Below are positions 33,005-45,898 of a stretch of 64,000 nucleotides of DNA, piece by piece. Below the pieces are notes generated by a model. It made no database searches and was not told the origin of the DNA. It saw only the letters and a program-made list of their open reading frames with translations. The DNA lies in the NCBI GenBank assembly GCA_948567375.1, contig OX419761.1:24430501-24494500 (forward strand). Direction: 5' to 3'. The DNA is from Lunularia cruciata (Eukaryota; Streptophyta; Marchantiopsida; Lunulariales; Lunulariaceae). Numbering within the stretch: the first letter of the stretch is position 1; every line of letters starts with the position of its first letter. Made by a program: the position numbers and the translations under genes.

Positions 33005-35928
33005 ATGAGAGGTTTACAGAGGTTGCAGGTTTTTCAACCAGCTGGGACGCTGGGAGGAATTGATGGGTTTCTGCCTGTACGTAAAGAAGCTATTCAAGTA
33101 GTGGATCTTTATCCCGTTTCATCTCTTTCTCACGAAAGTGCTGCTGGTGGAGAGGGTGAAGGAGCTTCCCCTGATATGCTGACCGTGCAGTTCAGAGGAA
33201 ATGACATTTCTGTTTTGAAAGGCACCACTCTGAGAACCGCCTTGCTTCAAAACGGGCTTTCTGCTCACAATGGACAAGCGGTGAATATGAATTGCAGGTG
33301 AGTCTGTCGACGGCTCTAATCTCATCTACTTCTTTGCTTTAAAGGTGACAATGCTTTTGAGTTTATGTGGGTTAATTGGCGCAGACATCAATTAGACATG
33401 AGTCTCTCTCCTAGACCAGCTGAATGCCTACGGCTATCTCCATGCACAAACCCGATATTATATCTGCTTTTCCAATTCCTATATGCTGAGACTCCTTTGC
33501 ATGTTTCTTGACTCAAACCTTTCTTGCAGGTCCTTGTCAGTTTCTCTGAAATCTTGTCCAATTTAAAATTCGGAATCATGAACTCCTTTGCTTTCAGGGG
33601 AATGGGAACTTGCGGGACATGTGCAGTGAAGATAGAAGGAAGAGTCGTACCAGATAAGTGGAGCGCAAGGGAATCTCTTCGACTCAATTTTCCTCCTCAT
33701 AGCCCACCTCAGAATGCTAGCCTTCGGCTGTCTTGCCAGGTGATTATCATGTATCAAAAGCCCTACAGATTGCCCTCTGAGGAGCTTAGCATATCATTGT
33801 TGCCTGATCACGTTCTACTATTTCAAACTATTGCAATTGGAAAGTCCGACAGCTTCCACTGGTTTCATTATGCTTGGAAAACTTACCCTGCAGTCTTCAA
33901 TTTGAAACAGGTACAAGTAGATGGCAACTTGAAAGTGACCAAATTTAACAAATTCTGGGGCCAGGTGAGTCTAATACCATGATACAGCCAAACCTGCATC
34001 CCTGCATTGATACGGGTTTTAGATTTGTGTTGCAGCCATTTCAGGCTGAAGTATTGGAAGGCTTGCCAATCATTGCCAGTCATAACACTCTGATTAATTG
34101 TCGCGGGGAAATCAAACGACACTTTTTTTCGGATCGAATGTCTAACCTGCTTGAAGTTGCTCAATCCACTAAGTCTTCATTCATCCTCAGTCCTGAGCAG
34201 CAAGTCTCTCTTCACTTGCTTGTGCTTCTCTCTCAATTCTATCAGATTCTGAGACTGTCCTTGTCCCCATGGACCAATTTTGCAAGGTATGTAACTCTTA
34301 ACCTGGTCAAGGTACCGAATTCGTCTGTCCTTTTCCTTTCCGGCGTGTGGCCTGAATATATGCTCAAAGCTAACATGAAGTTTGATGGCGAGACTCATTG
34401 CCATCGGTTTTACTAGAAACATTAGGCATCGTTTCGGAACTTCGGAAGGGGATCATTTTGCAAAGAAGCAGCTACTAGCAGAACCCATTTCCTATCTCTG
34501 ATTGACATCTTCGGTCTCCAACTCATTCTCAGCTCATACCGGATGGTATGAGCCGAGAGAAATTCCTTTTACGCAGAGAGCGAAAGAGGTTTCATCAGTT
34601 AGCTACTCTTCAATCTTTCGTTACATCCTTCCGGTATCTGATATCGAGCTTCTCATGATACACTGTTGTTTAACGATCTAAAACCTTTCCACGATTAAGG
34701 AAGGGGAATTACACTGTAGAGGGAGATTCTTGAATGTAATTTCTTCCTGAACAAATACCAAACCAAATAGAGGGACAAATGGAGCAGATATTTCATTCTC
34801 TCAGATGTTTGGACGGTGCTCAACAGGTCCTCTGGATGTTTAAGGCTCCATGTAGATCCAAGAGCTGTGGTTTGGGTGATGGTATGCAGATGTTAGAGTA
34901 GTCCACCAGGAGCGTTCCCTTTCTAAGATCACCGGAGGTTCAAGAGGCCTTTGTTTCTGTAAGTTGTACAACGGTCAATACACAAAAAAGAAGCCTAAAC
35001 TTGTACTCTTGCATATAAGAGGATGATGAGATTCAAGACCTACTAAGATCACCCCAAGCGGGACCTTGAGTTCTTAGTATCCTGTGAGAGAAACAATGGA
35101 ACTAACCACCTCTTTGTAGGCTGTAGACAACAACAAATTAAATCCTGTAGAGAAGACTGAAGACTCGAAAAAGGACTGAAGCAAGATGCTTATAAGCAGT
35201 CCAAAGTATTTAACAACATATGCCTCCTTCGAAGCGCGTGCTTAGAATGTTCCGCTTCTGGCTCATGAGATTGGATTTCTGTCCGGCTAGACAGAGATCC
35301 ATTACCACTCCAGGTGCTCAATGGACCTCCTGAGCTGTGGTCTACTACTAAGGTGGTTCCTGTGCGTAACGAGCCATGTTTCTTGGCTTAATTCTCTCCA
35401 GAATTCTGTACCTGGGTAGTAGTGTAAGTTTTGTCTTATTAGATCATGACTGTCCTCTCTGAGTGGGTCCTTTGGCCCATGAGCCATATGTTTGCCCCAC
35501 TCTTTCCAGAATTCTGATGAGGTTGGGTACAGTGCACATTCTGTCTTGACTGATCATTAGCTTACGGACGACCTCACTGTTCATTCTACAGTGTTCCACG
35601 ATGCCGCATCGTTGCACTAGTAAAAAGGAGACAGTAGTCGTCTTTACCCTAAATTTCAGCAAGAAGTGACTTTTCTCATCTATTACAGTGTCGTTTACTC
35701 GAAGCAATTTGTTGCACGACTGATAAACAGGTCTCATCTTAGTGCTTAGAATGTGTACAAGGGTATATTATGGGTCTCTAAACAAGCATGGTCTATTTGT
35801 ACTCTACTAAAAGATTTGTTGCATCTTGCCTGCAGGGAAAGGAGCCAGTTGGACCTGCCTCTGTGAGCGATAGCGTCAAACCGCTGGGAGATGTTGAGTT
35901 TTTACTGGACTTTGGGAGAAAAAGATAA
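33005..35928 (+). CDS. Plastid-type 2Fe-2S ferredoxin-like protein, four exons
   Basis: Probable iron-sulphur electron carrier of the 2Fe-2S ferredoxin fold, likely plastid-targeted. Exons by GT-AG sites: 33005-33297, 33598-33739, 33911-33964, 35836-35928; introns of 300, 171 and 1871 bp. The join stays in frame for 193 codons ending TAA (35926-35928). Residues 1 to about 55 are a Ser/Gly-rich leader resembling a transit peptide; the domain runs about 57-165. Cluster ligands are C97, C103, C106 and C144 (C-x5-C-x2-C-x37-C), in N-C-R-G-M-G-T-C-G-T-C and R-L-S-C-Q. The F-W-G-Q end of exon 3 is typical of a cyanobacterial/plastid branch distinct from photosynthetic ferredoxin. Start fixed by an in-frame TAA 24 bp upstream. 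No disabling change is seen. Partner and pathway unknown. Confidence 0.88.
33965..35835 (+). other. Third intron of the ferredoxin-like gene
   Basis: 1871-bp intron, donor gtgagt and acceptor tgcag. It contains a diverged tandem duplication of about 110 bp (about 35370-35448 and 35480-35560, sharing tccagaattctg and ttttgtctta/ttctgtcttg blocks). Short ORFs within it show no known domain. Confidence 0.75.
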
Positions 35929-38900
35929 CAGAACAGTAGTAAATAGGCCAAAATTGAGTCACGCGGAGCTTTATTCGCTTATGGCAAACTGGCAAATGTA
36001 ATTGTTAAGTAATACAATGAGACCTGAATGGGAGACAGGGACGTGCACTGTATGTGAAGCATCTGTCATCAAGACATCTGATTGTTGTAGGATAGGTGAA
36101 TTTATAAACGGTGATCGTCTGCAAAAGCTCTTCAGTTAATCAACTCACGGATGAGAAAAATGGATTATGACATATAATAAGACCTTGAGTTTTAACGCGC
36201 GAAGTTCAGCTGCAATGCTCGCAGTGTATGCCATACTCCTCAGAGTGGGTGCCAACTCACTCAAATTCCGTAACTGCTCCCACCTGAATTGTACGCCTAT
36301 TCAGTTCAGGTATACACTCTGTTGGGGGTCTGGGTCCACATGTTTAGTGAAAGACAGAATAGCCGCCTACGACCTGCCAAGCAGGCAAGTGGCGATATGA
36401 CAATTCTTCTCCTCAAAGGAATGTCTTTCCTGTGGCAGAGGGCTGCGTCTACAGTGTCGCATATGCTTGAAAGAAATGGGGATTGAAAACTCCTTTCGAC
36501 AACCAAATGCTCCTTTCACCGTACTGGTTGGTCCATGATTGCTGTAGAAGTTCACTTCCGATTTTTCAACGTGCTCCTCATCACCGTTATTCACTTAGGC
36601 CAATGGTTCATGGAGTGTCCGAAGAAACGAAATAGAAAAGTGCTGCTGGTACATAGCCAAAACAAGCTGAAAACTGGAACTGTCAAGTGAGGTGACGAGG
36701 TAAGGTATACCCAAGATCAACCGACTGCTCAGCATCTACCGGACCGAATCTAGAGTGCACATAGGAAAGTTATAGATGTCCCCGAGCATTTAAGCGATTC
36801 GGGTAGCTGGAATTCTCCGTTGGTGAGTATTGAGCACTCTCTGCTCATGTAGGTCACTCAGTGAGGATGGGCCAACCACCAAGGTATTTTAGCATTCAAT
36901 AACACAAGGTCCTGTTTGTGCACTGGAAGTAAGGTGAAGATGAAGATATCGTGTTCATCACCTCTAACATGAGTTCCTTGAAAGCCCGAGGCAAAAGAAC
37001 GAATCTAGCTTTAGATCTGAGAGCAATGGAGATCTCCGGCAGTGATGTAAAACAATCATGATACTGCACCACAACTTTGCCTGGCCTGCTCAAGGTTTCA
37101 TTCTTGTAAACTTAAGATCGTGCAGCTTATGCATGGTAGACTTGAGTACACAAGGCCCATGCTTTCCAATTGAATGAAGAAGTTTGACGAGTTGTATAGC
37201 AAGTACATAGAGGGTAAACTAGACGGGAACTCCAAAGAGAACGTGCCAATACTAGCCATCCATAAGAAGTTGGAGCTCTGCCTCTCGTACTTCTAGTAGT
37301 CATGTAGTCGTACTTCTAGTAGTCAAACGCATTTAGAAACGTGCATGAAGAAATGGAAAGCTCCTGGCTGACCTTTTCTGGATCTAATCAACAATCTTGC
37401 TGGTGGTAAAACACTGACCTCATGACGGATTGCCCAAGGCTGATAAAAACGTGGTGAGGACGACGCGACGTACAAATGCTTGTATGAAACATGAACTGCT
37501 TTCTTGTTGCTAAAACTGTTGCTGGCTGAGCGAAAGCTGAAGGAAGTAGTGTAGACCTTCGGTAGTTTACAATACAACCTAAATATATAAAGGCATCAGA
37601 CAACCAGGCTAGTTCCGAACCTACTGTACAATAGACCCAGCACATGTACTTCACAGCAGAGTGAAAAGCTTCCCAAAACTGCACTATCTGCTACTGCCAC
37701 GAATGGGAAGAGCTCGAATAGGGTCCAGAACGGTAGCAGAGGAAGTAAAGCTCAGAAGATGAGGTTTGCTGGTGAACGATCAAACAGCCAAAGTCAAGAA
37801 GGACATGCCAAACGCCGTACACGCACATCGACTAATGGAATATATTGCTGTATATTGTATACAGCAGGAACCTGGCAACACCTTGGATCCGCAACATGCG
37901 GCACCCGCACCACAATATCTGGGCACCGTGACAGCAGCACCTCAGTTGTTGATGTTCATCAAGGTGATTGACAGGTATCTCTTACCCTTTAACTTCGCCT
38001 GGAAGTTGCGTAAGTATTCCTTACCTGCGGTGGTGATGAACTCAGGTACGCTGCTCCGCCCTAGATGCGACCAATTTGAGAACACTACCACGTCAGTGAT
38101 GTCCTAGCCACGCCATCAATTCAACGGAGTCATGCAGTGCTCGCCACGTCATGGTACTAGAATGTCACATAACTATTAACCTTGCCAGATCAGCAAGTAG
38201 ATAATCGTATCAACTGCTTTACATGATTAAATGGGATTCCATTCCCAGTTCAGAATAGTGTCGAGAAACGTAATCCTCGTAGAAGAGGAAGGCGACCGCG
38301 TAGGAAAAATGAAGGACGGGAAGACCCCATCGAGCCGTACAAGGGAGAGGACAAAAAAAAGTAACATGGGGCTAAGTCCCAATAGAGTCTATATGAGAAA
38401 TCTATCATACCGCACCTAAGATAACGTAATTCTCGTAGAAGGCTTCTCAATTTCTGCGAGCATTCTAGTGGCACCATGTTCCAGGCGTGTCAGACCTGCA
38501 GACTTCTACATGACAAATTTGGAAAGCACTACGGGAAGGGTGGTAGTTTCCTTTATTTGCCGCTTTAGTTCCTGGTGGCCCTTCCTGCCACTGACAAAGT
38601 GAACCAGTGCTGCACAGAGGATGATTGATCTGGAGCAGCTCGAAGTTGTATACACCACCAGCCTCATGTATAGTAGTTTCTCCACAGTGAGCATGTTCGA
38701 CACTTCATAGACTTTCACTCAAGGCGGACATTGCTCTCAAAACCTTTAAGATAACGGAAAGCTCAAAGTGCCTAGAAACAGCTCTTATCTTTTATCTCCC
38801 GACAATACAAGGATTGCGATATCGTATTGCATACACAACTTCTGTACTGCAGAGCACCTATGTCCGGTGTATGAGAAAGAATAATAACAATCAAATGCAG

Positions 38901-40445
38901 CTTGAACGGAAAATCCAAAATCTTGTATTCCCTAGGAACATACAACCTGGATGATTGGCCTACAAGGAGCCCACAAGGCTCTGGAAACGGAGCCTTGCTC
39001 CCAAAGCGCACGTATCCATTTCCAACATTTTGTCGTGGAAAATGGACCATCAAATCTTGGTGGTAAAAATAAGGTCTAATGGACTACAAAGCATTACACG
39101 ATAACCGCACCTACTCTGGAAGGGGTAAACATGCAGGTCAAACTAGCTCCGATGGTCATACTTCTGCACAAAGTGTGTAGATTGCAGTCCACTTTCGATA
39201 AGTGCAATGCCTCCTTTCCTGCCGCGAGAGTGCACTTTATAGATGATTTCCTCTTATCCAGAAACTCTATAAGCGCAAATCGTACATCCAAATGAGTCAT
39301 CTCCCAATGCCTCGAACGTGAACCCATATGCTCGATTCTGTCAGCTGACGACAAAAGGTAGGAGAGACACAGCGATACGAGTCAAAGACGATAAAGCCTC
39401 TAAGGTAGAGCTGTCTATTCTCCGAATGTTGGAAGGAAGTTAGAAAGCTTAGTCCATAAATTTTCATCTCAAACCATGAGTTTCTCCTCGAAGCTAAACG
39501 CTTGGTACACTAGATTACTTGAAAATCAGATAATTCATGTGTCCAGGAGCATGTGGATTGATAACCGTCCAAATAATCACGAGAGGTAAAAACCTCTCGT
39601 GAGCTCACTGTTGGGGTATTAAATAGGTGCAACGAAAGAGAAACTGGTGATACATAATTACTGCGTCGAAATCGGGATCCTGAATTCTTTTCTGCCTCGA
39701 GTGACTACTTTAATTTATCGTTCTTTTCTCTTTTGGTTACAAAGTATGCGAGATGCTAGCAAAGGTGACATCATAAAACCATCACCAACAATCGCTATCT
39801 CAACAACTCCGAAGGAAACAACATTCCGAGGTTGGGATCGAAGCTACAATGAGATTTTACACGAGCACCAACATTAGTCAGTCAGACAGATCGTACTTTG
39901 AGGATTCTCCGGGTGATCCTTCAGATGAAAAATCGGTACATCAAGTGAAGGTTTTGGGACGGTACCAGGCCTATCGTTCTTTAGTTGGCTAGAAAGCTCA
40001 ACAGCAATAGACCTCAAACTTGAAACGCAGTACTGTAGAAACGAACCAACCAGAACAGATAGCCACCTGGATGTTGAGATTGACGACACGAACGAGATCT
40101 GAAAATTGATATTCAGGATATGACAGCAGAGTTCAACTTTCCATGCTCTTGCAAGTTCTCATTAAAAACTAATAACAAAGGAAAGGTATAGAGAAGAAAC
40201 TGTAGAGAGAGAAGGAGATAAGATAAAGACCCCACCCAGGATTCCAGGATTAATATCAATTTCGTTTGAGCCATCTACTTCGAATTTGGAAATCTATTAA
40301 AGGCGAAGAACTCTCAACCATATTCTAGTTAGCATCATTTCTCATCATCATCATCGTCTCTAAGCTGTCCTCCTCGGCAAACTCGAGCATATAGCATATG
40401 TGGATAGTTGTTCAAAAGCATATCTTCATTTGTGACATTGACAAG
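35929..40445. other. Intergenic, nothing recognised
   Basis: 4.5 kb of mostly unique-looking sequence with no convincing gene, tRNA or known repeat. ORFs up to about 113 codons occur on both strands but overlap each other and show no family features. A 5' or 3' UTR of neighbouring genes could be hidden here. It ends where a family-D LTR remnant begins. Confidence 0.45.
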
Positions 40446-40592
40446 GGTGTAGCTTCTTTTGAGTGTATCCTCTTTGCTATATAATAAAGACAAGATGCTC
40501 CTTTGGGACATCAAAGTATTGAAGGATGAAGACTTGTGTTTCTTCTCTTGCGTTTTTCTTGAGAGTTTTCCTGTCCTTGGAACATTATAACA
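40446..40592 (+). repeat. Family-D LTR remnant, 5' LTR of F
   Basis: Matches the 3' ends of D's LTRs (cctctttgctatataataaag and gctcctttggg blocks). The upstream ~580 bp of the LTR is missing. Confidence 0.75.
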
Positions 40593-40978
40593 ATACCAAA
40601 GTAGGTGTTTCAATCCAAGAGAGTGAATCACCCCTCTTGGAGGAAAATGAGCTATTGAGATTGAGTAATTTCAAGGTGTTTTAATCAAAGAGAGTGGATC
40701 ATCCTCTTGGAAGAAAACAGGCTATTGAGATTGACTAATTTTGAGAGGGGAAAACATAGTGCAATAGATAGATTGGGGGTTGTTTTAAAGAGAGGATTGG
40801 ATGGAGACTCCTAGAGGATAATTTCTTACACCTTGCTTTCCATTCTTGAATCCATTCCACATCAAGATTATGTACATCAAACATGAGCAAGTGAGAGTAT
40901 ATCTTGTTTACCATTTTGGAGTAGAGTTCATGGACATAATGATGAATTTGCCAAACCAGGTGATTCTACTTATGGTGA

Positions 40979-41672
40979 TGAATTTCTTGTGATTAGACCC
41001 CCTCCATTCTCTAATTCCTATTTGTGCACCATGTTTGTGTGAGGTGCCCTAACTTTAGAGCGTTGGTGCTCTGGTGTGTTCTCGGTAGTAAGGCTAGAGT
41101 GATGACCAGTTAAATTACCTATGTTTCTCTCATGTGAGGCAAGAAATGATGACCTGTAGACCATGAGAGTGTGTGTTATGATGGCAGGTTATAGGTTGCC
41201 CTTTCTCCTAGTGTAGTTATCGTAGTTAGAGCTACACTAGTGGGTGACATTTGGTTGGTAAGTTAGCACTTGGTGGTGCTGGCACTTGGTGGAGTACTTG
41301 CGGTGGTTAGGGTTACGGGTTGCAATTTCTAGGTAGTTTGTGACTACGGATTTCTTTGGGGATTTTGGAGGAGATGGTGCTGCAATACATAGTGGGTTTA
41401 CTCGGAGTGGCACTTGGTATTAGCCTATATCTCAAGTCCCAATGAGAGAAGAGATTGACTCTGAGTTGGAGTTTGATGCAAGAGTTGATTCAATTGAGAG
41501 TGCACTTGGTGTATCCGCATCATTGTTGTGGGACATGGATGAGATTTATGGGGCCTCTAAAGGCCCCATGCGTAACTCTGGTACAATGGGTACCAGTGAG
41601 TTGGATGACTTCATCTAGGAGTTTGATAGCTGGTGTGATCTACAATAGATACGGAACCCAACTTTGTTCACA
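40979..41672 (+). repeat. Leader/gag segment of the second gypsy lineage inside F
   Basis: From atttcttgtgattagaccc to acccaactttgttcac this is the same sequence, in opposite orientation, as about 57760-58460 in element E. It includes the gag start equivalent. No LTR flanks it, and F's leader continues on both sides. Confidence 0.8.
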
Positions 41673-41964
41673 CCACAATAGAGAATGAGATTTGACAATT
41701 TACATTTTGTTATCATGCAATGGATTGGAATATACCAAATCCTCTCCCGTTCAACACTCAAATAGAAATCTGTTATGTTGTTTGACCACAAGTGATGTTT
41801 AAGGATTTTGTGGTCCGCAGTTTTGGTGAGGAATATTATCAACAAGTGATAGCCTCTGAGGTCCCAATGGTAATCCAAATTTTTTGTGCCCACTCTTGAG
41901 TGATCATTTTCACCCTTTATTGAAATAAGAAGTAACAAGTGAGCATTTGTTGTGTGTATGAATC

Positions 41965-43178
41965 ATGGAGCTACCATTATAGGATCTTATGCAAGGAATG
42001 TAGGGGATGTTGAATGAGTTTTAGGAGATCAAGTTGACAATGGAGGCACTGCAAACTCAAGTATGTACCTTCAAGAACTATCAAGTAATGCAAGAAGGTG
42101 AATTATTCCAAAACCTAGTACCAATAGCCAAAGTACTCAAAGAGTCACTCATGCCAATGACACCAGCCCCGGTCAACAATGAAGCCACATTGTTACTACA
42201 AATGAAGAAGACATGCAATTGAGCCTTACAAGGGACAACATCCATGGGAGTAGTGGAAAATAGGATTTCAAGAATAAATTGATTTTTTTTGATTATTCAC
42301 AACTAAGATCAGAGATTATTCCACAAGCGTGTTTGCATGTGGGTACTTGACCAAGAAAGCCCTCACAAAATATGATGCTTGGGAAAAATTAGTGTTGGCA
42401 AAAGGAAGAGAGATCACTAGGATGGAAATCTAAGAAGGGCTGATGAAGAATTTCCAATCCATGGATTTGGTGCAAATGGCTTGAACTCGACTATGGGGGT
42501 TGAAGCAGAAGAATAATATCCAAGAGTACTTAGAAGCATTTCTTGATCTATAGGTCATGATAACCAATACAAGTCCTGTAGAAGCTTTTGATAATTTCAA
42601 ACATGGATTAAAAGAGCAAATTCACCAAGAAGTAATGGTACAAAATCCTTGCATTATTTTTTAAACCATTGCATGTGCTTGACAAATACCAAGGGCACTT
42701 GGAGGAGGTGAAGAAGGTAGTGCCGACTCAACACTATTGGGCTGAAACACCACACTTTGGTAGACTAGTTCCTATAGAATTGGGTAACATTTGGTTTTGA
42801 GACCAAGGAGCATAACCACTCCAAGGAGAATAAGGATAGGTCAAAGAAAGAAGGGATTGAGTCCCATGAGGGAAAGTGGCTTGAGCAAAATAACAACATT
42901 GTTACAATTGTAGCCAAGTTGTGCATAAAGCCATTGTCATGCTTGACTTCCAGAAGGCCCTTGGCCTCCATACAAGTGACCTTTGAAGAACATGGAGAGA
43001 TAATTTGAAGAGCAAGATGTTGAAATCACATCAAAAAGCAAAGATCACCAATAAATGTACCTTGTGGCTTTATTGGTTTAATGGAGAAGAGTAAAATTCT
43101 GGGAGGAAGAATACAAGTGTGCAAAGGTTTAGGAAGATAAATATAGATTTGATTGTCATAAATGAAGTCCTAGAAGGC
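41965..43178 (+). pseudogene. Element F gag and start of protease
   Basis: ATG at 41965 is equivalent to D's 13574. Recognisable blocks are M-T-M-E/A-L-Q-T-Q-V (42034-), L-L-L-Q-M-K-K-T-C-N (to 42222) and a CCHC remnant C-Y-N-C-S-Q-V-V-H (about 42903-42930) whose last Cys is displaced by a shift. The protease begins with L-I-V-I-N-E-V-L-E-G at about 43150-43178 and is then interrupted by element I. Confidence 0.75.
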
Positions 43179-43547
43179 TGTAACAATATGGAGTTTACAA
43201 ATATGGTAGTCAAGACTAACAAAGTAGCAAATATGCCAAATTAGCCAAGAGTTATAAGAATATTTTAGAAGCATCTAGGAAACTACTTGGTACCTTCCAA
43301 GTATTGAGTAATGTGCATGCCAAGTGATGAATTCTAGGAAGAAGCTTTTTGGTTAGCTTGGCTTGCACTCTAAGAATACATCTTTTAGGAAGCTTATTGA
43401 GAAGCTTCTCAAGAGCCTTGTATGTTCCCTATAAATACCAAAGTCCAAGCTCATGCTAGGCATTCAGAGTTTCCTTCATTCAAGAATCACAATGTGATTT
43501 TTCACTTTGATCTTCCATTCTCCTATTTCTCTCATCAGTCTTTTACA
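43179..43547 (+). repeat. Family-1 LTR, 5' LTR of element I
   Basis: 369 bp, TGTAACAATATGGAG to CTTTTACA. It is followed by a degraded primer-binding site TAATATCAAAGC (43549-43560). Confidence 0.9.
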
Positions 43548-43812
43548 TTAATATCAAAGCAAGAATGAGATGGATGGAATTTATGGACTACCAAATCCAT
43601 TTCTGCCAAAACATTAAAGAATTTTGTGTCCACGTACTACCAAAACATCATTTTATGCAATTCATCATCTCACGCTTTGGGTAGAATTTTTTGAATATGA
43701 TCACCTTGTTTGATGAACACTTGGTACTTCTAGTTGTAACTTATGAAGAATGATGGATGTGTTGCATCTACATGTTAACTTAGATAATTGTTGGTATTTT
43801 GATAAAGTAGCT

Positions 43813-44733
43813 ATGGCGATAGTGCCCAAATTTATCATTGCTATGCAATAACAAATTGTACATTACTCAATTGTTAGAAGAACAAGACCATCGATGACAA
43901 GAGCATGTAGAGAGCATACCATTTTGGGAAGGAGAAGAGAAAATTTGATTTCCAAAGCCCAAGATGTTTGAAGGCAAGAATCTCCCAAGTGCAATGGATC
44001 ATTTTGTGTTTGATTGTGAATGTTATTTTAAAGCTACAAATTTTCAAGATGAACACATACAAATTCTTTTGGTTTCAAGCCAATTGGATGGAGTGGCAAA
44101 ACTATGGTGGCGATTCCAAGTGGAGCAAGCTGAACTACAACTTTTTATGTAAATCTTGACATGAGAAGAATTCAAGAGTGCAATAATTGGATGATTCTAA
44201 GCTTTAAATACCACACAAGCCGTACGAGATAGATTAGTAAAATTGAAGTCTATTGGCTGTGTAAGGAGCTACATCATTCAATTCCACAACACCGTAATGA
44301 AAATTCCAAATATATTAGAAGGTGAAGCTTTGGATTGATTTATGAGGAGTTTAAAGGCACCTACCAAATTGGAAGTGACCATGTGGGAGTCTCAACACTT
44401 GGAGGAAGCCATGCAGTTGGCTGAGTACTTTGATTATTTGGTAACGACAACTTAGTCTTGATCTTGACCTTCATAAAACCTACTCTCACATTACACACGA
44501 GTGCAAGAGCTGGCACCAATGGAGATCAATATCATCCATCAAAGACCACTTGGCACTACAAATAGGGAAAGATTGCAAAAAAATGGTGGTTGCTATTATT
44601 ATTGCCAATTTTAGCATCAAATTTCTAAATATATACTCAAGAATGAACAACCTTAACAAATTGCCCAAATGGAGCAAGATGATCATGGAGTCAAAGAATC
44701 CTAGTAGGAGAATTTGAGTCACCTATTGGAGAC
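43813..44733 (+). pseudogene. Element I gag
   Basis: ATG at 43813 (A-I-V-P-K-F-I-I-A-M-Q). Blocks F-E-G-K-N-L-P-S-A, F-D-C-E-C-Y-F-K-A-T-N-F-Q-D-E and L-D-G-V-A-K-L-W-W-R-F (43964-44152) are the gag N-terminal domain, equivalent to C and H. The zinc knuckle at about 44590-44630 has C-Y-Y-Y-C-Q-F followed by a stop. Not translatable as one protein. Confidence 0.8.
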
Positions 44734-45364
44734 TTGATTGGTTCCAAATGGATTGGAGGCTTGACCTATGCAAGTTTACTTCACATGCAAGGTATGATAT
44801 TTGATCATGGTTATAGGATTTTGGTTGATTTTGGAAATTCAAAGAGTTATATGTCCATACAATTAGCAAAGGAATTAAGTATTCTTTTCAAGGTAATAAT
44901 TGGAAGTAAATTGATGATGATGAATGGTAGAAATGGTTCTATATTTTGTACCCCACATCGTATCACATTCAAGATTGGGAAGGAGTATTTGGAGTGTATG
45001 AGGTTTGTAGTGGCACCCCTACACTATGATATCATTCTAGGTTTACCTTGGCTTGAATTTGATAAGGTTCAATTTGATTGGACTAGACAAAATACAAGTA
45101 CAACACCAAGGTGAGAATTACCAATTTGGTTGTTTGGTACATTTGAATAAGACAACTAAGAATAGTCAGTCCCAAGATAGAAAGTTTATTAGTAAAGCAG
45201 CCATCTAGCAACCTTTGGAAGAAGATATTCCTATTTTTGTGATGTAGATCAAGCCGATTGCACATGGAGAATCTGATGAGGGCTAGAAACTTCATCAAGC
45301 AATAGTTGATTAAATAGTCCAAGAGTTTATAGATATGTTTCTAGATGATATGCTAAAGCTATTA
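44734..45364 (+). pseudogene. Element I protease and linker
   Basis: A 126-codon frame (44734-45114): G-D-L-I-G-S-K-W, then V-D-F-G-N-S-K-S-Y-M-S at the active site (D-F-G as in A), and I-I-L-G-L-P-W-L-E-F. The linker holds only one 20-residue unit (45170-45229) instead of three. The pol frame is then cut by element E within D-D-M-L-K. Confidence 0.8.
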
Positions 45365-45368
45365 CACT

Positions 45369-45898
45369 TGTTGTGCATATATACATTGCTACAAAACATA
45401 CATTGTTGTCAAGATCATACACTATAGACTCATAACTCACACATAAGTCATACATAGACTCTAAAGTGCCTCAATCAATCAGTTTTTTTACACCACTCAA
45501 ATCAACTCAACTCAGATCAGTACTTGATGTGCCACTCTATAAACTACCAACAACTAGGTATTGATTACAATCAAGCCACACCCACTCTAGCTAAGAGAAT
45601 CCAGGTGACACTTGCTGGCCTCTATCCACCATAGCCAAGAACTCAAAGGCTCATGCACTTTGAAAGTATACCCCTGGACTCAAGCTAGTTCTGAAACCGT
45701 AACGGTCCCAGTGATAGCACATCCAATGGTGCAAACGGTGCAAAGTGATGGTGGACTTCACCATGACGTCAATACCACAAACAAAAAATTTGACTGTCAA
45801 AAATTAGTCTACGGGTAACTGCTAAAATACCTCTAACTACTATTATTGCAACTCTAGTGTCTGAGCAATCTACATGTTACACTACAAATGGTGTGACA
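45369..45898 (-). repeat. Element E 3' LTR
   Basis: Plus-strand ends TGTTGTGCATATATAC and GTGTGACA. From 45483 on it matches 59446-59884; the first ~110 bp have no counterpart in the right copy. Confidence 0.8.

Larger units (their letters stand above)
40446..43178 (+). mobile_element. Element F: family-D gypsy remnant
   Basis: Starts with the last ~147 bp of a family-D LTR (40446-40592, ending ATTATAACA), then leader, gag and the start of protease, all colinear with element D. It is cut at 43178 by element I in the protease, after the codons for V-L-E-G. The leader is interrupted by a 0.7-kb segment from the second gypsy lineage (40979-41672). Many stops. Confidence 0.8.

Noticed and set aside
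33524-33982. 152-codon ORF covering exon 2 of the ferredoxin-like gene
   Set aside because: It reads through two introns; the GT-AG spliced model joins all four exons in frame and keeps the conserved end.
37766-38107. 113-codon ORF in the 36-40 kb region
   Set aside because: Overlaps a second ORF in another frame, no family features; coding status unsupported.
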